From Rhodopirellula sp. (GTDB taxonomy: Bacteria > Planctomycetota > Planctomycetia > Pirellulales > Pirellulaceae), in assembly GCA_002712845.1 (NCBI GenBank), contig PAUV01000113.1:1-12406 (forward strand): DNA of 12,406 bases, given 5' to 3'. The notes under the pieces were generated by a model. It was not told where the DNA came from, made no database searches, and worked only from the letters and a program-made list of their open reading frames with translations. Positions 1 through 7,495 of this stretch are shown here, in pieces. Each line of letters begins with the position of its first letter. Position 1 is the first letter of the stretch. Made by a program: the position numbers and the translations under genes.

Positions 1-15
1 AGCACTGCATCCTTG

Positions 16-30
16 GGCCATGCAATGGCC
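16..30. other. Short perfect hairpin near window start
   Basis: GGCCAT at 16-21 and ATGGCC at 25-30 are exact reverse complements around a 3-nt loop. A G-U pair (15/31) could extend the stem. It has no T-run and no visible link to a gene, so it could be chance. The stretch 1-257 otherwise holds no gene I can support, only this and the stronger hairpin at 62-86. Confidence 0.3.
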
Positions 31-61
31 TCCAGACTGCAGTGGCTTCCAGACGATCACG

Positions 62-86
62 CGCGGTCGATTCAGCATCGACCGCG
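62..86 (+). terminator. GC-rich 9-bp hairpin, candidate terminator
   Basis: CGCGGTCGA (62-70) and TCGACCGCG (78-86) are perfect reverse complements around the 7-nt loop TTCAGCA, followed by TTTC. The shape fits a transcription terminator for a gene upstream of the window, although the T-tract is short. It lies within an open-frame extension of the first sulfatase (from 42), which argues against using that far-upstream start. It could instead be a leader structure in the sulfatase mRNA. Confidence 0.5.
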
Positions 87-257
87 TTTCTAATGTCGCA
101 AGGAAAGTGCCTCCCCACGGCTCCGACGGTCGCAGCAAGCCTCAGCATCGATTTACCTGAGCACCGAGGCCAGAAGCTCGCAACACTGTATGATAGCAGG
201 GCCGGTGCACGTCGACCTGCCCTCCAATTTCCGCTCCCAACCTATTATTTCTTGCTG

Positions 258-2192
258 ATGAACGAATTGAAAATGCCACAACGAGCTATGGTTCTTTTGT
301 TTGTCTTGGCCGGCTTTACTGTTGCCAAGTGTTCAACCGCGTTTGCTGCGGACCGCCCCAACATCGTCTGGATTGTTTCCGAAGACAATTCAATTCATTA
401 CTTGGAACATTTCTTTGAGGGAGGCGCACCAGCCCCCAATATCGAGGCAATGGCGACTCACGGCCTGACATTCAACAATGCTTTTTCGAACGCCCCTGTC
501 TGCTCCGTTGCCCGCACTACACTCGCAACAGCATGCTATGGCCCGAGAATCGGAACCCAGTTCCATCGCAGATACGCCATGGCACCAATGCCCCAAGGTC
601 TGCGGATGTTCCCTGCTTACCTCCGCGACGCGGGATACTACACGACCAACAACAGCAAGAAGGACTACAACGCCGTGGAAGGCAAAGGTGTTTGGGATGC
701 TTCGTCCCGGAATGCTTCATGGAGAAATCGCCCGAAACAGGACCAGCCCTTCTTCCACATGCAATCACACGCGCAGTCACACGAAGGAAGTCTGCATTTC
801 AATCGCGCAGTCTTTGAAAACGACAAGACAAAAACTGATCCAAACAGTATCAAACTTGCAGACTACCACCCCGACACGCCATTATTTCGCTACACGCATG
901 CCCGCTATCACGATCGAATGCTTGACATCGATGCGATTGTGGGAAAAACCGTCCAGCAACTGCGAGAGGACGGGGTACTGGAAGACACCTTCATCTTTTA
1001 CTTTGGTGATCATGGTGGCGTGCTTCCTCGCAGCAAGGGCTATATCTACGAATCGGGACTGCATGTTCCGCTTGTCGTCCGAGTTCCTGAAAACTTCAAG
1101 CATTTAACGCCGGCTACGAACGGCACACGACTAGACGGCTTTGTCAGCTTCATCGACTTTGGTCCGACCACCTTGCACCTGGCAGGTGTCAAAGTTCCAT
1201 CTCAGGTAGATGGCAAAGCGTTCCTCGGCAAGAACATTTCGGAGTCAGCCATCAATGCTCGGGATGAATCATTTGGCTATGCCGATCGATTTGATGAAAA
1301 ATATGATTTCATTCGCTCGATCCGAAAAGGGAAATACCAATACATTCGCAACTACCAGCCGTACCTGCCGGATGGATTGAACAACAACTATCGATACAAA
1401 AATCTGGCGTTCGTTGAATGGCGTGATTTATATAACGCCGGAAAACTGACGGGAGCAGCAAAGCAGTTCTTTGACTCAAAGCCATCAGAAATGCTGTTTG
1501 ACTGTGAAACGGATCCGCATCAGATCAAGAATCTGGCAAATGATCCCAAGTACGCCAAAGTGTTGCGCGAACTTCGCGAAAGACTTCAACAAACCGTCAA
1601 AGGCTTGCCTGACCTGAGTTTTTACCCCGAAAGCTATCTTGCCGAAAATGCGATGCAAAACCCGGTCGCGTTTGGGCAACAACACAAGCAGGAAATCGCT
1701 GAGCTCGTTGACATTGCGGATCTTTCTCTAATTCCCTTCAAACAAGCCAAACCCGCGCTGCTGGCGGCAATAGCCTCTGACGACTCGATGAAACGCTATT
1801 GGGCTGCCATGACCTGCACGGCCTTTGCTGCGGACGCCGCAGAAATAGCAGCGAATGTGAAACCTTTGTTGAAAGATGAGGCATTGATCGTTCGCATGAG
1901 AGCAGCCGAGTTTCTGGGCAGAATTGGAGAGATCAATCCCCAAGACACACTGACACAAATTGTCAACACAACCCAGAATTCAGTCGAAGCCACTGAAGCT
2001 CTGAACTCGGTTGTCTGGTTCAAAGATTTCTTCAACGGTAAATATCCTGTCAAACGCTCAGACTTCAATCCGGTAAGCAACGGAGCGGATGTCGATGATC
2101 GCCTGAACTACATCAACGGTATTCCCTATCCACCCAAGGCCGGAAAAGGCAATGGTCGGAAGAAGCGTACCGCAAAGAACCAGAAGAATTGA
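258..2192 (+). CDS. Secreted sulfatase with C-terminal HEAT-like repeats
   Basis: A 644-residue type I sulfatase (alkaline-phosphatase fold), expected to hydrolyse sulfate esters outside the cytoplasm. The substrate cannot be read from sequence. The start at 258 puts a signal peptide (hydrophobic run ending AFA/AD, about residues 10-31) at the N-terminus. The frame is open back to 42, but that extension is not signal-like and contains a strong hairpin. ATGs at 273 and 288 are alternative starts. No Shine-Dalgarno is seen. Sulfatase core, about residues 33-450: metal-site S-E-D at 41-43 (usually D-D), the Cys motif C82-S-V-A-R86, G-D-H-G at 250-253 and K260 in R-S-K-G. The motif lacks the Pro of the usual C-x-P-S-R, although Cys and Arg remain. 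Residues about 490-610 form helical pairs resembling HEAT repeats. The tail is Lys/Arg-rich. The next sulfatase starts 67 bases downstream with no clear terminator between, which suggests co-transcription. The fold is certain; activity is less so because of the motif changes. Confidence 0.9.
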   Translation: MNELKMPQRAMVLLFVLAGFTVAKCSTAFAADRPNIVWIVSEDNSIHYLEHFFEGGAPAPNIEAMATHGLTFNNAFSNAPVCSVARTTLATACYGPRIGTQFHRRYAMAPMPQGLRMFPAYLRDAGYYTTNNSKKDYNAVEGKGVWDASSRNASWRNRPKQDQPFFHMQSHAQSHEGSLHFNRAVFENDKTKTDPNSIKLADYHPDTPLFRYTHARYHDRMLDIDAIVGKTVQQLREDGVLEDTFIFYFGDHGGVLPRSKGYIYESGLHVPLVVRVPENFKHLTPATNGTRLDGFVSFIDFGPTTLHLAGVKVPSQVDGKAFLGKNISESAINARDESFGYADRFDEKYDFIRSIRKGKYQYIRNYQPYLPDGLNNNYRYKNLAFVEWRDLYNAGKLTGAAKQFFDSKPSEMLFDCETDPHQIKNLANDPKYAKVLRELRERLQQTVKGLPDLSFYPESYLAENAMQNPVAFGQQHKQEIAELVDIADLSLIPFKQAKPALLAAIASDDSMKRYWAAMTCTAFAADAAEIAANVKPLLKDEALIVRMRAAEFLGRIGEINPQDTLTQIVNTTQNSVEATEALNSVVWFKDFFNGKYPVKRSDFNPVSNGADVDDRLNYINGIPYPPKAGKGNGRKKRTAKNQKN

Positions 2193-2259
2193 ACGCTGAC
2201 AACGCTGCGTTCGCCCGGAACTCGACCCAACACAATTCTCAGACAGCATTACCATCAGA

Positions 2260-5200
2260 ATGATTCAACGAGCACGCGCCGTGAATAGTTACACCTTACC
2301 GATGATGATCACACAAACGCTGGCGGCAACTTGCTGCATGTTGAGCGGAGTCGCTGCCTGTTTCGTCTTACCGCAGGTATGTGCGGCAGCGGAGGCAACT
2401 GAACAAGATATCGATACACGCCCCAACATTGTGGTCTTGATTGCAGACGATTGGTCATGGCCTCACGCCAGCGTGCTAGGCTCAAAATCGGTCAAGACAC
2501 CGTACTTCGATCGCGTCGCGAACGAAGGAACGCTGTTTGAGAATGCCTTTGTGTCGACACCCTCATGCACACCAAGTCGGCTCAGCATACTCACTGGCCA
2601 ACATCATTGGCGTCTGCAGGAAGGCGATAGTCTGGGCGGATCATTACGAGAGTCATACCCTGTCTACACCGAATTGCTTCAACAGTCCGGTTACCAGGTT
2701 GGTCGCTATGGAAAAGGGGTTTGGCCCAGCAAGCACACGTTTAGAAATCGGGATTCATTTGGAGAACGATATCGTTCCTTTGACGACTTCCTGAAACAAC
2801 GCGAAGCAGGACAACCATTCTGTTTTTGGTACGGTGGCCGTGAACCGCATCGCCCTTATGAAGCAGGCCTCGGCAAGAAGACCGGCATTAAACTGGCGAA
2901 TATCAAAGTCCCCGCGTGCCTGCCCGATAACCCGATCGTGCGAAATGATCTCGCTGACTACATGGCTCAGGTACAGCGATTCGACGATCAGGTTGGTGAT
3001 ATCATTCAACGCCTTGAAGCGATGAATGAGCTCGACAATACCATCGTGGTCGTTACCAGCGATAACGGGATGCCCTTCCCTCGTTGCAAGGCAACTTTGT
3101 ACGACATGGGCACACGTGTGCCGTTGGCAATCCGCTGGGGTAAAACGCAGCCGCATACGGTGACTGACTTTGTCAGCCTGTGTGACCTGGCACCTACCTT
3201 TCTAAACGCAGCAAACAGGAGCGTGCCGCAGCAAATGACGGGAAAAACGCTGCTGCCACAGATCAAAGCTACACAAAATGGCCAAATCGATCCGAACCGC
3301 ACGTTCGCCCTTAGCGGTTTGGAAAAACATGTTTACCCCTACCCTGCCCGATCATTAAGAACCGCAGACTTTCTCTACATTTCGAATTGGAATTCAGCTG
3401 ATTGGGAGACCGGGGTCGTCGAGGGACGGAATCCTGAATACGATTTTTCGGAATTACCTTGGCCGACAGAACCGGGAGCTTTTTCATACAACATCGACCC
3501 GTCGCCAACCAAACAATATCTGCGACTGAACCCTGAAACAGCCAAGCGTTTTGCGAACTTGGCATTTTCTCAAAAGCCCCCCGAAGAACTCTATGATCTA
3601 AAACGTGACCCGCAACAATTGACCAACTTGGCTAATTCACCCGAGTACGCACGAGCACAAAATCTTCTCCGTCGAAAATTGACTGCCGAGTTGATCCGCA
3701 GCAATGATCCTCGTACACGCATCAAAGGTTATCGCAACCGAAGCCTCGTGGGTTGGCCCATCCGCATCAGCCGTGAACTGCGAGACTCGCAACCCGAAAA
3801 GACCGCAACGGCACTCAAGCTGATCAAGCAGCAACTTCAGCACCTGACCTATATTCTCCCTGCAGAATCTCTCGCGATCATTCGAGACGTTCCGATCTGG
3901 CTTTCACCACCTTATGACGGAGTTCGTCCAACAGCTGAATACCATCCTGGTGCTGACTGGTTACAACAACAGGGTCGCAGACCTGAATTGGTTGAATGCG
4001 TAGAACTGACCAATATCGACATCTTCGCCCGTGAATACAGACGCATGCCCATGCTCATGCTGCATGAACTGGCACATGCTTACCACCACCAGTTCCTGGG
4101 TTTTGAGCATCCCGGAATCAATCAGGCTTACGAGCAAGCAAAGGCCAGCGGTAGCTATGAGTCAATTCTACGCGGCAACGGAAGACTTGAACGCGCCTAT
4201 GGCCTGAACAATTCACGGGAGTACTTTGCCGAAACCACCGAAGCATTTTTTGGAACCAATGATTTCTATCCATTCGTTCGTGCAGAATTACACCAGCACG
4301 ATCCTCGAATGGAAAAGACCCTGGCTCAAGCCTGGAAGCCGACCAACCCGCTGGCTCATGCTGGGACCCCAACCCGAGTGGCGGCCTTGACCCCGCGTGC
4401 CGCTGCCATTGCAGCACCTGCCCCCCCCAAAGAACCGCAGGTGACCGACTACAAGGTCACCGACATTCCCGAAGCACTGGAACTGGATCCATTTTACAGG
4501 AAGTACATACACGCCTCTGGCTATCCCATTGTTTCATCGGGAGCGGTAAACGACTACGCACTGAAAGAAGCCGCGTTCCTTGTCGACATGATGCTAAAAA
4601 AACGTCCCGACATTCGGCAGGCGATGATCGACAGTGGATCCCGCATGATCGTGATCGGCCACAACGAGTTCACTTCAGACATTCCTGAATACAAACACTT
4701 GCGTCCGAAAGATTTCTGGGATGCACGAGCGAGAGGTTTGGGGGGATCCCGTCAGGACGCTGTCTGCTCCTGTGCAGAAGAAAACGTACTTGCGTTTCCT
4801 GGAGATCCCTACTCGACCGAAAACATCCTGATTCACGAATTTGCGCACAACATTCACTTGCGTGGCTTAGTGAATCTGGACCCCACCTTTGATGACCGTC
4901 TACGCAAGTGTTATGACGAAGCGATGAAAAACGATCTTTGGCAATCCAAGTACGCATCCACCAATCATGCAGAATATTTTGCTGAAGGTGTGCAATCATG
5001 GTTCAACAACAATCGTCCACCCGATCACGACCACAACCACGTGGACACTAGAAAAGAGTTGATCGAATATGACCCTGGCCTGGCTGCCATTTGCAGAGAG
5101 GTCTTTGGTGCAACTGAATTGGCTTATACAAAGCCACAACAAAGGCTGAAGGGCCACATGCAGGGTTATGATCCCAAAAAGGCCCCCACATTCAAATGGC

Positions 5201-5286
5201 CCGCGCGACTGAACAAAACAAAACAAAAGATCCGCGACGACATCAAGAAACAGGGCGATGAACGCGAAAAGCCCTACAAAAACTAG
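2260..5286 (+). CDS. Sulfatase fused to two lethal-factor-like metallopeptidase domains
   Basis: A 1008-residue secreted multidomain enzyme. Residues 1-44 look like a signal peptide (hydrophobic core 15-40, ending CAAAEA); ATGs at codons 15 and 16 are alternative starts. Sulfatase domain, about 53-485: D63-D64, the formylglycine motif C103-T-P-S-R107, and S-D268-N269-G-M-P-F-P. This last pattern resembles heparan N-sulfatase (SGSH) rather than D-H-G enzymes. First metallopeptidase, about 495-695: H602-E-L-A-H606, Y647 and E654 in E-Y-F-A-E. An Ala/Pro-rich linker spans about 695-730. Second metallopeptidase, about 730-965: H859-E-F-A-H863, Y898 and E905 in E-Y-F-A-E. In both, Tyr lies exactly 7 residues before the Glu, as in anthrax lethal factor (Y728/E735, from memory). 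This points to a gluzincin of the lethal-factor / Pro-Pro endopeptidase type. The C-terminal 30 residues are Lys-rich. All active-site residues look intact, so desulfation plus proteolysis by one protein is plausible. The peptidase substrate is unknown. Confidence 0.92.
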   Translation: MIQRARAVNSYTLPMMITQTLAATCCMLSGVAACFVLPQVCAAAEATEQDIDTRPNIVVLIADDWSWPHASVLGSKSVKTPYFDRVANEGTLFENAFVSTPSCTPSRLSILTGQHHWRLQEGDSLGGSLRESYPVYTELLQQSGYQVGRYGKGVWPSKHTFRNRDSFGERYRSFDDFLKQREAGQPFCFWYGGREPHRPYEAGLGKKTGIKLANIKVPACLPDNPIVRNDLADYMAQVQRFDDQVGDIIQRLEAMNELDNTIVVVTSDNGMPFPRCKATLYDMGTRVPLAIRWGKTQPHTVTDFVSLCDLAPTFLNAANRSVPQQMTGKTLLPQIKATQNGQIDPNRTFALSGLEKHVYPYPARSLRTADFLYISNWNSADWETGVVEGRNPEYDFSELPWPTEPGAFSYNIDPSPTKQYLRLNPETAKRFANLAFSQKPPEELYDLKRDPQQLTNLANSPEYARAQNLLRRKLTAELIRSNDPRTRIKGYRNRSLVGWPIRISRELRDSQPEKTATALKLIKQQLQHLTYILPAESLAIIRDVPIWLSPPYDGVRPTAEYHPGADWLQQQGRRPELVECVELTNIDIFAREYRRMPMLMLHELAHAYHHQFLGFEHPGINQAYEQAKASGSYESILRGNGRLERAYGLNNSREYFAETTEAFFGTNDFYPFVRAELHQHDPRMEKTLAQAWKPTNPLAHAGTPTRVAALTPRAAAIAAPAPPKEPQVTDYKVTDIPEALELDPFYRKYIHASGYPIVSSGAVNDYALKEAAFLVDMMLKKRPDIRQAMIDSGSRMIVIGHNEFTSDIPEYKHLRPKDFWDARARGLGGSRQDAVCSCAEENVLAFPGDPYSTENILIHEFAHNIHLRGLVNLDPTFDDRLRKCYDEAMKNDLWQSKYASTNHAEYFAEGVQSWFNNNRPPDHDHNHVDTRKELIEYDPGLAAICREVFGATELAYTKPQQRLKGHMQGYDPKKAPTFKWPARLNKTKQKIRDDIKKQGDEREKPYKN
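4421..4428 (+). other. Run of eight C in the inter-peptidase linker
   Basis: A homopolymer of eight C lies within the codons for the Ala/Pro-rich linker (Ala-Pro-Ala-Pro-Pro, about residues 718-723) joining the two metallopeptidase domains. The frame reads through correctly as given. Runs like this are prone to slippage and to sequencing errors, so a one-base change here would separate the second peptidase from the first. Confidence 0.7.
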
Positions 5287-5301
5287 TCGTGTGCCCCACG
5301 A
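5287..5301. other. Weak hairpin directly after the fusion gene stop
   Basis: TCGTG (5287-5291) and CACGA (5297-5301) pair around a 5-nt loop immediately after the TAG stop. There is no T-run. It is too weak to call a terminator, so genes 2 and 3 may be read through together. Confidence 0.2.
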
Positions 5302-5403
5302 GCAAGCGAAGGGGGTGGTTACACTGTTTCAAGCACCTGCATTGCTTAACGCATCCAAGCAACTCGCCCCTGCAAGCCAAAGCGTCAACGCAGTTACCTG
5401 CTC

Positions 5404-7212
5404 TTGCCTACAGATTCGGTAGATCCTTTGAATTACCCTCTTTCCTGCTTCCAGCTGGCGGCGTTTCTTGTATTCACGCTGCCCGCTACGCTCAGCAAAG
5501 CTGACGAACCGAAAACCAGTTTGGCAGCTTCGGCTGCGCCGCCCAACGTGTTGTTCATTGCCGTTGATGATCTGAATGACTGGATCGGTTGCCTGAAAGG
5601 GCACCCGCAAACACTTACCCCCAACATCGATCGGCTAGCGGCTTCAGGAACATTGTTCACGAATGCGCACTGCCCCGCTCCCGCTTGCAACCCGTCGCGG
5701 TCAGCAATCATGACCGGCATTGCGCCCAACCAATCTGGGCTGTACGACAACCGGCAAAAGATGCGGGAGATACTTCCTACTGCTGACCTGATGCCCAAGC
5801 ATTTTTCACGCAATGGCTACCATTCACTAGGTTCAGGCAAAATCCTGCACTACTTCATTGATGCGCAATCATGGGACGATTACTACCCTGCCAAAGAAAG
5901 TGAGAATCCATTTCCGCGAACGCTGTACCCAAAACAGCGTCCCGTCAACTTGAGCCGCGGTGGTCCTTGGCAATATGTCGAAACTGACTGGGCAGCGTTG
6001 GATGCCACCGATGAAGAGTATGGCGGTGACTGGCTGGTGTCCAAGTGGGTTTCAGAGCAACTAGCGGAACAGCATCAAAAACCATTCTTCCTTGCGTGTG
6101 GTATCTACCGTCCTCATGAACCCTGGTTCGTCCCTCGACCTTACTTTGACAAGTTTCCCCTCGCCCAAATCCAACTGCCGCCGGGCTACCGGGCGGATGA
6201 TCTTGATGATCTACCAACGGCAGGTCGCAGACGTGGTCCCAACCGGTACTTTGAACACATCCAAGCGGAGAACCAGTGGAAGCAGGGAATTCAGGGCTAC
6301 TTGGCTTCCATCGCATTTGCGGATGCCATGGTCGGACGAGTGATCGATGCTTTGGAATCTGGTCCCAACGCTGACAATACGATTGTTGTCCTATGGAGTG
6401 ATCACGGATGGCATTTAGGTGAGAAGCAACACTGGCAAAAATTCACAGGATGGAGAGTCTGCACAAGAGTCCCACTAATCATTCGAGCCCCGGAAGGCTG
6501 CCCCGGGCTAACTGCTGGAACCGTTGCCGGCACAAAGTGCGACCAACCGGTGAACCTGCTGAGTCTGTTTCCTACACTGACCGATCTCAGCGGCATCCCC
6601 GAAAGCAGCCAAGCCGATGCGCCAAGTCTTCTTCCGCTGCTTGAAGACTCGCAAGCTGACTGGTCACATGTCTCAACCACCTACTTGAACCGCCCAGAAG
6701 ACTACAGCATCAGCGATCATGACTGGCGATACATCCATTACAAAGACGACAGTGAAGAACTGTATCAAATCAGTTCCGATCCACATGAATGGAACAACCT
6801 TGCTACGGATCCTCAGCACCTATCGCGTTTGCGGTACTTTCGCTCTCGTGCGCCCAAAGGTTTTCATGAATACGTGCCTATCAGTATCAATGCGATGCCG
6901 AAACTTCAATGGAATACGATCACCCAGGAAATGGCTCCTCCATCCAAGCCTGATGGACAGCCTTTCGATTGCTACTTTGTAAATCGCAGAACAGACGAGC
7001 TTGAGTTGTTCTGGATCAGCCCCGCGGGCAAGCCACAGAGCTACGGAATCCTGTCCCCCAATGTTCCCAAACGCCAAAATACGCGGCCCGGAGCTGTTTG
7101 GATGGTAGCTGACCAAGAGGGGCAGAACTTGGGATTTTTCAGGATAGGCGACCGGGGTTCACGAGCCATTGTCCCAGCAGTACCCCAAACCCAACTTGCT
7201 CCGAAAAAGTAG
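5404..7212 (+). CDS. Iduronate-2-sulfatase-like sulfatase with C-terminal VHL-like domain
   Basis: A 602-residue secreted sulfatase (numbered from TTG 5404). No in-frame ATG precedes the catalytic Cys. An in-frame stop lies at 5347, and the only candidates are CTG 5398, TTG 5404 and TTG 5428 (GGTAGA four bases upstream). All keep the signal peptide (hydrophobic stretch through about residue 31). The core resembles iduronate-2-sulfatase: D55-D56, formylglycine motif C95-N-P-S-R99, G-S-G-K146, R-P-H238-E-P-W, S-D333-H334-G-W-H-L-G-E-K341-Q-H-W. The core ends near residue 490. Residues 518-592 match the von Hippel-Lindau beta domain: N527-R, W537, G542, Y547, T560, G563, W566, with spacing identical to remembered human pVHL (N78, W88, G93, Y98, S111, G114, W117). 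The pVHL His115 position is Ala564. Animal pVHL uses this surface to bind hydroxyproline. Here the module may target the enzyme to a protein or glycoprotein substrate (inference). It ends A-P-K-K. Confidence 0.92.
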   Translation: MPTDSVDPLNYPLSCFQLAAFLVFTLPATLSKADEPKTSLAASAAPPNVLFIAVDDLNDWIGCLKGHPQTLTPNIDRLAASGTLFTNAHCPAPACNPSRSAIMTGIAPNQSGLYDNRQKMREILPTADLMPKHFSRNGYHSLGSGKILHYFIDAQSWDDYYPAKESENPFPRTLYPKQRPVNLSRGGPWQYVETDWAALDATDEEYGGDWLVSKWVSEQLAEQHQKPFFLACGIYRPHEPWFVPRPYFDKFPLAQIQLPPGYRADDLDDLPTAGRRRGPNRYFEHIQAENQWKQGIQGYLASIAFADAMVGRVIDALESGPNADNTIVVLWSDHGWHLGEKQHWQKFTGWRVCTRVPLIIRAPEGCPGLTAGTVAGTKCDQPVNLLSLFPTLTDLSGIPESSQADAPSLLPLLEDSQADWSHVSTTYLNRPEDYSISDHDWRYIHYKDDSEELYQISSDPHEWNNLATDPQHLSRLRYFRSRAPKGFHEYVPISINAMPKLQWNTITQEMAPPSKPDGQPFDCYFVNRRTDELELFWISPAGKPQSYGILSPNVPKRQNTRPGAVWMVADQEGQNLGFFRIGDRGSRAIVPAVPQTQLAPKK

Positions 7213-7257
7213 CCAAGCCCACCGCTGAACACTTGGCCAGACCGATCGGACAGAATC

Positions 7258-7280
7258 TGCGGACGGCCAAGCTGTCCGCA
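7258..7280 (+). terminator. Hairpin after third sulfatase, candidate terminator
   Basis: TGCGGAC (7258-7264) and GTCCGCA (7274-7280) are perfect reverse complements around a 9-nt loop, 46 bases past the sulfatase stop. No T-run follows. The loop contains GGCCAA (7265-7270), which can also pair with TTGGCC at 7233-7238, so a pseudoknot or alternative fold is possible. It may end the three-sulfatase transcript or lie in the leader of the peptidase gene. Confidence 0.35.
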
Positions 7281-7400
7281 CGTCCCGGCACCCTGCCTGA
7301 AAGATGCGTTTGAACGCAGGAAATCAAGGCCAACAGATTTTCAACCAACAGCAGAACGAGGCTCGGCTAGGCCTAAACACCTTCCCCAAAGCTTGGAAAA

Positions 7401-7430
7401 CTGAACCTGTTTCGCAGCATTTCGTATTAT
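7401..7430 (+). promoter_or_regulatory. Possible sigma-70-type promoter for the M1 peptidase gene
   Basis: TATTAT at 7425-7430 differs from the -10 consensus at one position. CTGAAC at 7401-7406 lies 18 bases upstream as a weak -35. The pair sits 66 bases before the chosen ATG at 7496, within the 283-base gap that suggests a separate transcription unit. Planctomycete promoter rules are poorly known, so this is only a candidate. Confidence 0.25.
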
Positions 7431-7495
7431 ACTTCTCGCTTACACATCATCGAAGCTTGGGTCAAAAAGGCCCGTTACACCACGACCTGCCCCGT

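Noticed and set aside
29..55. Resemblance of GGCCTCCAGA near the window start to the terminal repeat unit
   Set aside because: The match is about ten bases, with no array and no inverted copy; chance is adequate.
42..257. Upstream extension of the first sulfatase frame to an ATG at 42
   Set aside because: The added 72 residues look unlike protein or a signal peptide, a strong hairpin lies within, and a clean signal peptide begins at 258.
478..1107. Plus-strand 209-residue frame overlapping the first sulfatase
   Set aside because: It is an alternative frame of conserved sulfatase sequence, with composition unlike a folded protein.
7304..7495. Upstream extension of the M1 peptidase frame
   Set aside because: The 64 extra residues have no signal-peptide character; the ATG at 7496 starts a typical one.
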